The notes beneath the pieces are model-generated. The model was not told the DNA's origin. It saw nothing but the letters and a program-made list of their open reading frames with translations, and searched no databases. From assembly GCA_012719455.1 (NCBI GenBank), contig JAAYAJ010000031.1, forward strand, positions 25,105 to 89,104: 64,000 nt of DNA, read 5' to 3'. Origin of the DNA: Acidobacteriota bacterium. Its GTDB lineage: Bacteria; Acidobacteriota; UBA6911. This document shows positions 27,155-34,403 of the stretch, one piece after another; within the stretch, counting starts at the first letter, position 1, and every line of letters begins with the position of its first letter. A program made the position numbers and the translations under genes.

Positions 27155-28579
27155 ATGAACGCCGTATCCACCCGGAAAACCGTCACCGAACCGGCCCGCG
27201 AAATCGAGATCAGCAGGGAGGCCGACGTCGTTGTCGTGGGCGGGGGGCCCGGGGGGATCGGGGCGGCGCTGGCCGCGGCCCGCAGCGGGGCGGACACCGT
27301 GCTCGTGGAACGGTACGGCTACCTGGGGGGGATGGCCACGGGAGGGCTGGTCACCATCATCCCGAACCTCAGCACCATCGACGGTGAGCAGCAGATCGCC
27401 GGCATCTGCCAGGAGGTGATCGACCGGGTGGACGCGCGCGGGGCGGCCGATTTCCCGAAGAAGGAGGACTGGGGCTCCACGGACCCGAAACTGGTGCGGC
27501 ACTACGTCGACGCCAATCTCGCCTTCTTCTACATCCGCCGCGACCTCAACCTGGGAAAGGACCGGGTGCTCTACACCGTCGTGGTCGATCCCGAAATATT
27601 GAAATGCGAGCTGAACAACATGATGGAAGAGGCGGGGGTGACGCTCTGCCTCCACTCCTGGGGCACCCGACCCATCATGGACGGAAACCGGGTGCGGGGG
27701 GTCTTTGTGGAAAACAAGTCGGGGCGGCAGGCGATCACGGCCAGGGTCGTCATCGACTGCACCGGGGACGGGGACCTGCTCAGGCCCGCCGGGGCCGAGT
27801 GCGACGACCGCATGGTGCCGGGGCTTCGGATCTCTTTCTTCGCCTTTCCCTTCTGGATCGGCAACGTGCGCATGGACCGGCTGGAGCAATTCCGCGCCGC
27901 GGAACCGGACCGATACGCCGGGCTGATGGAGGAACTGGGCCGGCTGGGCGGCGCGAACTTCTACATCAAGGATCTCGTGCCGAACCACGAAGGGGTCGCC
28001 TGGTTCTACCCCTTCCACCCGTCGCTGCGGCAGGCCGACATCGGCGAGATCAACCGGGTCGAACTCGAAGGCAGGAAGAAGATGCTCCTGTCATACGATT
28101 TTTACCGGAAGCACGTGCCGGGCTTCGAGCAGAGCTACATCTCGCTCAGCTCCATGCAGCTCGGGATCCAGGGGGGGCAGCGGGTCGTGGGGGAGTACGT
28201 GTGCACCGAACGCGACATCTCCTCCGACGAGGTTTTCGAGGACACCATCGCCGTCTTCCCGAACAACGACACGGGGGAGATCTCGGCCCGGCACCCGAGC
28301 GTGTGTATTCCCTACCGCGCCCTGGTTCCGAAAGGGGTCGAGGGGCTGCTCGTGGCCTGCCGGGCCTTTTCCTCCGAGTATCCCTTCAACGAGCATTTCA
28401 ACCTCATCCCCCACTGCATCGCCATGGGGCAGGCGGCCGGAACCGCGGCCGCGCTGGCGGTACGGGAGGGGACCGAACCCCGCGGGGTCGATGTCGTCCT
28501 GCTCCAGAAGCGGCTGCTCGCCCAGGGCGTCATCCTCCCCGGCGGGATCGGGAGCCTGCGCCGACCCGACAGCTGTTGA
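27155..28579 (+). CDS. FAD-dependent oxidoreductase (PF12831-type)
   Basis: 474 aa. The N-terminal Rossmann motif is VVVVGGGPGGIGAALAAARSG, followed by VERYGYLGGMATGGLV, the signature of the FAD-dependent oxidoreductase group related to the HdrA flavin domain. A second FAD contact is GLLVACRAFSSEYPF with MGQAAGTAAALAV near the C-terminus. It has no cysteine cluster for iron-sulfur centres, so it is not a complete HdrA. ATG 27155 follows AAAGGGGGA; longer upstream frames lack such a site. Cytoplasmic; the substrate and partner are unknown. It converges on the UGSC-family gene with only 7 bp between stops. Confidence 0.85.
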   Translation: MNAVSTRKTVTEPAREIEISREADVVVVGGGPGGIGAALAAARSGADTVLVERYGYLGGMATGGLVTIIPNLSTIDGEQQIAGICQEVIDRVDARGAADFPKKEDWGSTDPKLVRHYVDANLAFFYIRRDLNLGKDRVLYTVVVDPEILKCELNNMMEEAGVTLCLHSWGTRPIMDGNRVRGVFVENKSGRQAITARVVIDCTGDGDLLRPAGAECDDRMVPGLRISFFAFPFWIGNVRMDRLEQFRAAEPDRYAGLMEELGRLGGANFYIKDLVPNHEGVAWFYPFHPSLRQADIGEINRVELEGRKKMLLSYDFYRKHVPGFEQSYISLSSMQLGIQGGQRVVGEYVCTERDISSDEVFEDTIAVFPNNDTGEISARHPSVCIPYRALVPKGVEGLLVACRAFSSEYPFNEHFNLIPHCIAMGQAAGTAAALAVREGTEPRGVDVVLLQKRLLAQGVILPGGIGSLRRPDSC

Positions 28580-28586
28580 GCGCGGC

Positions 28587-30329
28587 CTAACGCCATTCGT
28601 CGATCGACACCCCTCTCCCTCCCATGAAATCGGTGAGGAACCACACGCTCGCGGTTTCACCCCCCGCCACCACCGTGCGGATGTTGCGCGCGTTGGGGAG
28701 GTGCTTGATCAGCGTCTCCCCCGGGACTTTCAGCCAGGTGGCGTAGGGTTCGAGCCCCTGCCGTCCCAGGGGGGCCATCATGCCGGAGGTGATCGAGTTG
28801 GCCCAGTAGGTGGCCGCGGGCACTTCCGAGTTTTTGGACAGCCACTCCCCCAGCGCCCCCTTGCTGGCAAACCCCTGGGTGTCCCTGAGTTGCCGGGCGA
28901 CCGAAGGGTCCATGATGAGGGTGGCCGAGCCGGTGGCCGCCAGCACGCGGGTGAAATCGCGCATCAGCAGCTGCGGGGCGTAGTGTTCCACGACCGAGCC
29001 GGAGCAGTTGACGAAGTTCCAGCCCGAGAAGATCGTCAGCACGCTGGCCTCGGGCGGGTGCCCGTTCTCGACGTGGACCGGCTTCCACCCTTCGGGGAGC
29101 GCCTCCTCGTTTTCGGCCAGGGTCAGGTTGTTGTAGCGCAGCGGGTTGCCGAGGGAGGAGAATCCGGTCTCCCCCTCCTTGTACCCCTGGATGATGTTGT
29201 GGATCAGGTTCATGCTGCGGCCGATGACGCTGTTCGCCTCCGCCGTCGGGCTGAGGACCCCGATGCCGGAGTTCATCCCGATCTCCTTGCGGATGGGGCC
29301 GTTCAGGAGGACCATGCTGGCGTTGGAGGTAGTGGAGTCCATGTAGGGCACCTGGCTCGCCAGGGCCAGGATGACGGGGAGGTATTCAGGCTTGGCCCCC
29401 GCCATGACGGCGATGATGGCCACCTTCTCCACGGTGAAGGGGCGGGAGGTCCCGAAGGTGCCGGCGTCCTTCTTCACCAGTTCATCGGGCCGGTGGCTGG
29501 TCCCCTTGAGCATGGCCTGCACCCTCTCCTCCGTCGGGAGGATGACGGGGTTGAAATCGGTCCACCCGCGGTCCTTGAAGAGGCGCTGCAGGTTGTCCTC
29601 GGTGTCGGGGGGGAGGAACCTGGGCTCCGCGACCGCCTCGGGCGGTGTTCCCGATACCTGTTCCTCCGCGGTCAGGGGCGCGGTCAGCGCATCGATGATG
29701 GCGGGCATGAGGCTCTTGCCGCTGACGCGGTCCTTCCCCAGGAGCCACTCCCCCAGCTTGTTTTCAGGCAGGCCCGAAAAGGGGTAGGGGACCCCCACGA
29801 AGCGCAGCGGCATGCCGGTGCTGTATTTCTGGTGGGGGCCGGTGCCGAAGGAGACGATGTTTTCGTTCGAAAGCGAAACGGTGGGAATGCCGTACTCTCT
29901 TTCCAGGGTCATGCCGAAGCGGCTCACGGCCGCCAGGCACCCCCATCAACCGGCCACGCCGAGGATCACCCCCCCGGCCCGGCTGGCGGCGATCTCCTTC
30001 CAGAGCGCCGGGTCGTCGGAGACGTAGCTCCCGTTCTTGAGGCGGCGGATGATTTTGACGCCGGGCATGTTGGCGCCGAACCACCGCTCCATCTCCTCGA
30101 GCACCGGGGTGCGCCCGAGCCCCTCGTAATTCATGTCCACCAGGTAGACGGTTTTCCCTTCCAGGGTGCCGGCGCGCGGCGCCAGCGGCACCCGCGGGGC
30201 GAGCTTTTCGGTGACGGCCGGGTTGAGAACCGTGATGAGAGGTTTCGCGGAGTCCTCGGCCCGCGCCGGAACGCCGGCCAGGACGGTTCCCGCCAGCAGC
30301 ACGAGGGTGACCAGGCTTGTGGATGACAT
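28587..30329 (-). CDS. Probable exported selenoprotein, UGSC family, in-frame UGA = Sec128
   Basis: Read as one 580-aa protein with UGA at 29946-29948 decoded as selenocysteine. ATG 30329 follows GGAGGAG, and a signal peptide comes first (LVTLVLLAGTVLAGVPARA). Residues 25-160 match the UGSC (seleno)protein family: LITVLNPA, VPLAPRAGTLEGKTVYLVD, then GVILGVAG-U-WGC and LEREYGIPTVSLS after it. U128-W-G-C131 forms a U-x-x-C redox pair. Residues after about 260 resemble a separate protein usually found beside such genes (VMAGAKPEYLPVILAL, LNGPIRKEIGMNSG, IGRSMNLI), so this looks like a fusion. The frame is identical on both sides of the UGA and a SECIS-like hairpin follows. If no Sec machinery exists, it would instead be an interrupted pseudogene. 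The reaction is unknown; thiol/selenol redox chemistry in the envelope is inferred. Confidence 0.8.
29912..29939 (-). promoter_or_regulatory. Bacterial SECIS-like hairpin after the in-frame UGA
   Basis: On the minus strand, starting 7 nt after the UGA: UGCC pairs with GGCA, then a G-U pair and a small internal loop, then GCGGC pairs with GCCGC, closing a 5-nt loop CGUGA. The loop begins 18 nt after the UGA and has G in its second position. This fits the published bacterial SECIS rules (loop 16-37 nt downstream, a G in the first two loop bases) as remembered. It is the element SelB would bind. Confidence 0.65.
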
Positions 30330-30348
30330 CTTCTCCTCCGATGAAAGT

Positions 30349-30365
30349 TCGAACCAGTGGTTCGA
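30349..30365. promoter_or_regulatory. 17-bp perfect palindrome upstream of the UGSC gene
   Basis: TCGAACCA, one central base, then TGGTTCGA, located 19 bp upstream of the UGSC-family start codon and just downstream of a TAGAAT that could be its -10. Its position suits an operator. A second inverted repeat (GGCGGGA/TCCCGCC) lies at 30378-30395. No regulator gene is nearby. Confidence 0.4.
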
Positions 30366-30479
30366 TTCTAGCACGGCGGCGGGAGAATTCCCGCCGAAGA
30401 AACCGGGGCGGCCCGCGTGGTTTTGTGTGATAATTCGGACATGCCGGCCGACGGCGGCCGGTTATGCCCGGAGGGAGCC

Positions 30480-31226
30480 ATGGTACAGGAAGGAACGAAA
30501 CCGAAAAGGAAATGGCCGGTGCGGCTGGCGTTGTGGGTCGTCCTGATCGTGGCCGCGGCCGCGGGCGGGGTTTATGTCGCCGACCGGCTGCTGGTGGCGC
30601 CCCGGCGCGCGCTCGAGCGGCAGATCGAGGACCAGCAGCTCGAGATTGCGCGGCTGGGGGAGCGGAACCAGCAACTCGAGACCTACCTCAGGCTCCTCCG
30701 CTTCACCGAGCGGCGGGCGCGCATCGAAGTCCTGGACCAGCGGTTCGACGGGGCCGGGGTGCCGGTCTCCACCGTCCGGTTCACCGAGATCGACGGGGCT
30801 GGAAACCCGGTCACGGTGGCCCGGGAATTCACGCTCGCCGGGCGGGAAGTCTTCATCGATACCATGACCATCCGGTTCGAGGACCATTTTGTGGAGCAGG
30901 GGGACCCGCTCAAGGGGCGGGCCCTGATGCTGTTCCGGAGGATTTTCACGAGCGGTATGCGGCCGGAAGATGGGCACGTGTTGGATCGGCATGGGCTGCC
31001 GCCCGAGGTCTACGCCGAACGCAACGCCGCCTCCGACTTCGAGAAACAACTGTGGGCGAGGTTCTGGCAACTGGCCGGTGACGAGGAACTGGCGGCCCGG
31101 TTCGGGGTGCGCGCCATCCACGGGGACGCCCCTTACACCCGGCTGGAGCCGGGCCGGGTCTATCACGTGACGCTGCGGTCCACGGGGGAGGTCAGTATCA
31201 CCCCGGGTTCGAGACTGGTCGGTTAG
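30480..31226 (+). CDS. Membrane-anchored coiled-coil protein, unknown function
   Basis: 248 aa, not recognised. A basic N-terminus (TKPKRKWPVR) leads into a single transmembrane helix (LALWVVLIVAAAAGGVYVA), then a predicted coiled coil of about 50 residues rich in Q, E, R and L (RQIEDQQLEIARLGERNQQL), then a soluble periplasmic-side domain ending in a beta-rich stretch (RVYHVTLRSTGEVSITPG). ATG 30480 has GGAGGGAGCC; ATG 30441 in frame is 6 nt after a GATAAT and is an alternative. It is divergent from the UGSC-family gene (150 bp gap) and overlaps the thioesterase gene end to end by 29 bp. Confidence 0.7.
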   Translation: MVQEGTKPKRKWPVRLALWVVLIVAAAAGGVYVADRLLVAPRRALERQIEDQQLEIARLGERNQQLETYLRLLRFTERRARIEVLDQRFDGAGVPVSTVRFTEIDGAGNPVTVAREFTLAGREVFIDTMTIRFEDHFVEQGDPLKGRALMLFRRIFTSGMRPEDGHVLDRHGLPPEVYAERNAASDFEKQLWARFWQLAGDEELAARFGVRAIHGDAPYTRLEPGRVYHVTLRSTGEVSITPGSRLVG

Positions 31227-31683
31227 CCGGCCTGTACATGGTTTCCGGGAGGCGTACGCCCACGACCCTGCCCCGGACGCACTCCACCCCGCCGGCCAGG
31301 ATGCGCACGGAGACCACCGCCTTGCGCCCCTTCAATTCCTCGATCTTTCCGCGGATTTCCAGCTCGACGCCGATCGGGGTGGGGCGCAGGTAATGTACTT
31401 CGAGCGAGGCGGTGACGAAGCGCTCGATCCCTTCTTCGGGCCGGGCTCGGGAGGCGGCGTCCGTGGCGACGGCCATGGCATGGCAATCGACGAGCGAGGC
31501 CAGCAGCCCGCCGTAGACGAAGCCGGGCATGGAGGTGTGCCCCGGCTCCGGCCGGAAGCGCGCCACCATTTCGTCCTCCTCCCGGCGGCTCTTAATTTGC
31601 AGTCCCCCGGGATTGAGCCGCCCGCATCCGTAGCAGTGGCTCATGTCGTCGGGATAGTCGTCCTGGACGGCGCGCCGGTTCAT
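31198..31683 (-). CDS. Hotdog-fold thioesterase, PaaI-like
   Basis: 161 aa. HCYGCGRLNPGGLQIK near the start, then GYLGHTSMPGFVYGGLLA-type sequence (actual GHTSMPGFVYGGLLASLVD) and YLRPTPIGVELEI strands mark the PaaI/4HBT hotdog family. The Asp of SLVDCHA is the likely catalytic carboxylate. It would hydrolyse acyl-CoA thioesters in the cytoplasm. ATG 31683 overlaps the stop of the DUF4126 gene by 4 bp (ATGA), so translation is probably coupled. The extra C-x2-C at the N-terminus (HCYGCG) is typical of one subgroup and may bind a metal. Confidence 0.85.
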   Translation of the reverse strand: MNRRAVQDDYPDDMSHCYGCGRLNPGGLQIKSRREEDEMVARFRPEPGHTSMPGFVYGGLLASLVDCHAMAVATDAASRARPEEGIERFVTASLEVHYLRPTPIGVELEIRGKIEELKGRKAVVSVRILAGGVECVRGRVVGVRLPETMYRPANRPVSNPG

Positions 31684-32264
31684 GCCGCGATCTTTCTCCG
31701 GAAGAGCTTCCGGCCGAAAACGATTGCCAGGATTACGGCTCCGGCCAGGAACAGGGCCGCGATGATCACGGGGATGAAGAACGACAGGATGGAGGAGCCG
31801 AAGGCGGTCGCGTGTTCCCCCGTGGCCACCACCGGGTTGCCTATTCCCGCGGTCTTCGCCGTGGAGGCCAGCCGGGCGAGCACGGTGCCGCCCTGGACCG
31901 TGGCCGCCATGCCGCCGCCGACGATGAATCCCGTTGTCCATTTGAGCAGGTTGTTGTCGATCGGCAGCACCGACGTCAGCAGCAGCGTGCCGGCTCCCAA
32001 GGCCATGGGGGTGGCGATGGCATCGAGCAGGTTGTCGACCACCGGGACGTAGTAGGCGATGATTTCCAGCACGGTGGCGGTGCCGAAACAGACGATGGCG
32101 GGCCACCCGGCCAGCCATTCGAACCCCTCGTGGACGGGGAGGAATCCCAGGTGGGCGCCGATGGCGGCGGCCAGCATCGGCACGAACACCCTGAAACCGG
32201 CGCTGGCGGCCAGGCCGATTCCCAAAGCTACAGCCGTAATCGTTTCTTTGTCCATGCCGACCAT
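31680..32264 (-). CDS. DUF4126 membrane protein
   Basis: 194 aa with five or six hydrophobic segments. The N-terminal TAVALGIGLAASAGFRVFVP, the SVLPIDNNLLKWTTGFIVGG block and the TVLARLASTAKTAGIGNPVV region match DUF4126. Function unknown. ATG 32264 (MVGMDKET) has GGAAAG about 6 nt upstream; ATG 32255 is an alternative. It sits downstream of the ompA gene in the same direction but beyond a clear terminator, so it probably has its own promoter, and it is translationally coupled to the thioesterase. Confidence 0.8.
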   Translation of the reverse strand: MVGMDKETITAVALGIGLAASAGFRVFVPMLAAAIGAHLGFLPVHEGFEWLAGWPAIVCFGTATVLEIIAYYVPVVDNLLDAIATPMALGAGTLLLTSVLPIDNNLLKWTTGFIVGGGMAATVQGGTVLARLASTAKTAGIGNPVVATGEHATAFGSSILSFFIPVIIAALFLAGAVILAIVFGRKLFRRKIAA

Positions 32265-32319
32265 AGTACGCTTTCCGGATCCAATAGGAAAGACGGCCGG
32301 CCGCCCGGAATCCCGGGGC

Positions 32320-32353
32320 AAAAAAAAGGGAGGGCCGCAACCGCGGCCCTCCC
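32320..32353 (-). terminator. Rho-independent terminator of the OmpA gene
   Basis: On the minus strand, an 11-bp perfect stem GGGAGGGCCGC/GCGGCCCTCCC with a 4-nt loop is followed directly by eight T residues (32320-32327). It lies 26 bp after the OmpA stop codon. It is the clearest intrinsic terminator in the window. Confidence 0.92.
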
Positions 32354-32378
32354 CGTCCTGCATGTCGGCCCGGACAGG

Positions 32379-33629
32379 CTACTTCTTTTCGTAGTACTCC
32401 GTCTGGGCGTTGAACGTGGCCTCGATCCGGCGGTTCTGGGCCCGCCCTTCGGCCGTATCGTTCGAGGCGACCGGTTTTTCCTCGCCGTAGCCCTTCGTCG
32501 CCAGGCGGTCGGGACTGATGCCGAAGTTCTCGACCAGGTAGTTCTTGACGCTGTCAGCGCGTCTCTGCGACAACCCCATGTTGTACTTGGCCGCGCCGAC
32601 GCTGTCGGTGTGACCTTCGATCACGGTCGACGTCTGCGGGTACTTGTTCATGAAGTCGGCCACTTCCTTCAGCCGCTCCCGGTATTCCGGCTTGATGTCC
32701 GTCTTGTCGGTGTCGAACTGGATGTCCAGGGTCTTGGAGACCTTTTTCTGGATCAGGATCGGGCACCCGTCGGGAGTGACCTTGAGGTCTTTCGGCGTGT
32801 CGGGGCACTTGTCGAGGTAGTCGTAGACGCCGTCACCGTCGGTGTCGAAGGGGCAGCCGTTGCTGTCGACCTTCACCCCCGCCGGGGTGTTCGGGCACTT
32901 GTCGAGGTAATCGTAGACGCCGTCACCATCGGTGTCCAGGGGACAGCCGTCGCTGTCGACCTTCACCCCCGCCGGGGTGTTCGGGCACTTGTCCTTGCTG
33001 TCGACCACGCCGTCATTGTCGCTGTCGGGCTCGGGCTCGGGCGCCGGTGGCGGGGCGGGCGCAGGTGCGGGCGCCGGCGCCGGGGCCGGCTTCTGCTTGC
33101 CGCCGAGGAGGAACTCGACGCCCATGGTGACCATCAGGTTTTCATTGAACGGCTTGGTGGGAAGGACGCGGCGGAAATCCGCCCTCAGGGCGATGTTTTC
33201 CGTGAGGAAGCCCTTGATCCCGGCCCCGAAATTGGGGGCCACCCGGGCGTGACGGTCCGTCGTCGGCCCGTTGAGCCAGAACCAGCCGATGCCGCCGGCG
33301 ACATAAGGGACGAGGCGCTGATTGGGCGCGAGGTGAAACACCGCGTCCTGACGCAGCATGTACCCGTCCAAGGCTTCGCCGCCGGGTTTCGGCGTCGCCC
33401 TGAGGTAGTTGAAAGATCCTTCCAGGCCGAACACCTTCGTGGCGTTGTAGCCGAATCCGAGCCCTCCGGTCGGGGCGTGGTCGAGCGGCTCGCCGTCCTC
33501 GAAGAAATATCCCCCCGCCTGTGGAGTCAGGGAAAAAGAACCTTCACGGATCTGGGCGGAACCCAGGCCGGGGAATCCCAACAACAGGCCGAGAACCCCC
33601 GCGCTGAACCAAGACAACTGCTTTTTCAT
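32379..33629 (-). CDS. OmpA-family outer-membrane protein with TSP3 repeats
   Basis: 416 aa. Signal peptide (WFSAGVLGLLLGFPGLGSAQ), an eight-stranded OmpA-like beta-barrel to about residue 190 (FNYLRATPKPGG, VPYVAGGIGWFW), an Ala-Pro linker, three 30-residue thrombospondin type 3 calcium-binding repeats (DTDGDGVYDYLDKCPNTPAG), and a C-terminal OmpA peptidoglycan-binding domain (IQFDTDKTDIKPEY, VIEGHTDSVGAAKYN, LSQRRADSVKNYLV). ATG 33629 has AGGAGAAG. It links outer membrane to peptidoglycan. It has its own promoter (33718-33745) and terminator, so is monocistronic. It implies a diderm cell envelope. Confidence 0.93.
   Translation of the reverse strand: MKKQLSWFSAGVLGLLLGFPGLGSAQIREGSFSLTPQAGGYFFEDGEPLDHAPTGGLGFGYNATKVFGLEGSFNYLRATPKPGGEALDGYMLRQDAVFHLAPNQRLVPYVAGGIGWFWLNGPTTDRHARVAPNFGAGIKGFLTENIALRADFRRVLPTKPFNENLMVTMGVEFLLGGKQKPAPAPAPAPAPAPPPAPEPEPDSDNDGVVDSKDKCPNTPAGVKVDSDGCPLDTDGDGVYDYLDKCPNTPAGVKVDSNGCPFDTDGDGVYDYLDKCPDTPKDLKVTPDGCPILIQKKVSKTLDIQFDTDKTDIKPEYRERLKEVADFMNKYPQTSTVIEGHTDSVGAAKYNMGLSQRRADSVKNYLVENFGISPDRLATKGYGEEKPVASNDTAEGRAQNRRIEATFNAQTEYYEKK
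32757..33026 (-). repeat. Three 90-bp tandem repeats encoding TSP3 units
   Basis: Three exact-length 90-bp units inside the OmpA gene encode 30-residue TSP3 calcium-binding repeats. Units 1 and 2 are the most alike; unit 3 is diverged in its second half. This is a normal protein repeat that could vary in number between strains. Confidence 0.85.
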
Positions 33630-33717
33630 ATCTTCTCCTTTTCGTGCGACTTCTTGACTCTGTCCGGCGCAAGCAGCGGGCCGGCCTTGCCCTGTACATA
33701 TTTTTGCTAAAACCACT

Positions 33718-33745
33718 ATGTTACACTTATCGGCCCCGCTGTCAA
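33718..33745 (-). promoter_or_regulatory. Promoter of the OmpA gene
   Basis: On the minus strand a perfect TTGACA (33740-33745), 16-nt spacer and TAACAT (33718-33723). The start of transcription would fall near 33711, giving a leader of about 80 nt with the ribosome site AGGAGAAG at its end. Confidence 0.6.
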
Positions 33746-33820
33746 AGCTTCAAAGAAAAAGCCTTTGCAGAAAAAATCCCTTTCCCGGGGTGTCCGTCGA
33801 CCGCCCGGATCCCGATCCGA

Positions 33821-33849
33821 TTGACAAGGGGCGGCACATGGAATTTAAT
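33821..33849 (+). promoter_or_regulatory. Promoter of the cupin/glycyl radical operon
   Basis: Perfect TTGACA (33821-33826), 17-nt spacer, TTTAAT (33844-33849, 5 of 6 to consensus). Predicted start near 33856, leader about 53 nt. Together with the OmpA promoter it divides the 279-bp divergent gap. Such a near-consensus promoter suggests strong basal transcription of the operon unless repressed. Confidence 0.7.
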
Positions 33850-33908
33850 GATTCCAAGACGCGCGTCGGCGCCGGGGGCGCGGCGCCCATTCAAAGAAGG
33901 AGTCCCGC

Positions 33909-34370
33909 ATGTCAGAAGGAAAGACCAGGCCGAAAGCCGTTTTTTCCACCAACGTGAAGTTGCCGCCGGGCGTTCACGATTTTGAAGGAGACGGTCCAGC
34001 GGGAGAGCCGGCCGCCGGGCCCGACCCCATTCACCGGGTCATCTACATGGACGACCGGGTGGTTCCCGGTTCGTTCTACGTGGAGGCGGTATGGGTGACC
34101 GGGTCGGTGCCGACGGTTCATCCCGTGCACCGTCACGATAACGATGAAATCCTGGGCTTCGTGGGGAGCGACATGGCGAACCCTTCCGAACTGGGAGCCG
34201 AGATCGATCTCATCGTCGACGGGGTCAAGACGACGATCACCAAGACCTGTTTCGTGCATATCCCCGCGGGATTGGAACACGGGGGGCTCTGTTTCCGGAA
34301 GATTGACCGGCCGGTTTTCCAGATCGCCATGCTGCGGCAGGACAAGTTCGAAAGCGAGCCGCCCACCTAA
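33909..34370 (+). CDS. Cupin-fold protein of the glycyl radical operon
   Basis: 153 aa. A cupin barrel is suggested by the metal-binding pattern HPVHRHDNDEILGF (His-x-His with a downstream Glu) and, about 50 residues later, FVHIPAGLEHGG with a fourth His ligand. The N-terminus contains FSTNVKLPPGVHDF. It may bind a metal and a small carboxylate or act as a sensor or accessory factor; no known glycyl-radical accessory of this type comes to mind. ATG 33909 has AAGGAG 9 nt upstream. It is the first gene after the operon promoter, 33 bp before the activase, which argues that it works with the glycyl radical enzyme. Confidence 0.75.
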   Translation: MSEGKTRPKAVFSTNVKLPPGVHDFEGDGPAGEPAAGPDPIHRVIYMDDRVVPGSFYVEAVWVTGSVPTVHPVHRHDNDEILGFVGSDMANPSELGAEIDLIVDGVKTTITKTCFVHIPAGLEHGGLCFRKIDRPVFQIAMLRQDKFESEPPT

Positions 34371-34403
34371 GCCGGCCGCGATGGAAAGGCCTGCGGCGCG
34401 CGT

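Noticed and set aside
28587..29927. Reading the UGSC locus as two separate genes, with a GTG start at 29927
   Set aside because: The downstream frame has no ribosome site, is in the same frame as the upstream gene, and the family motif spans the UGA.
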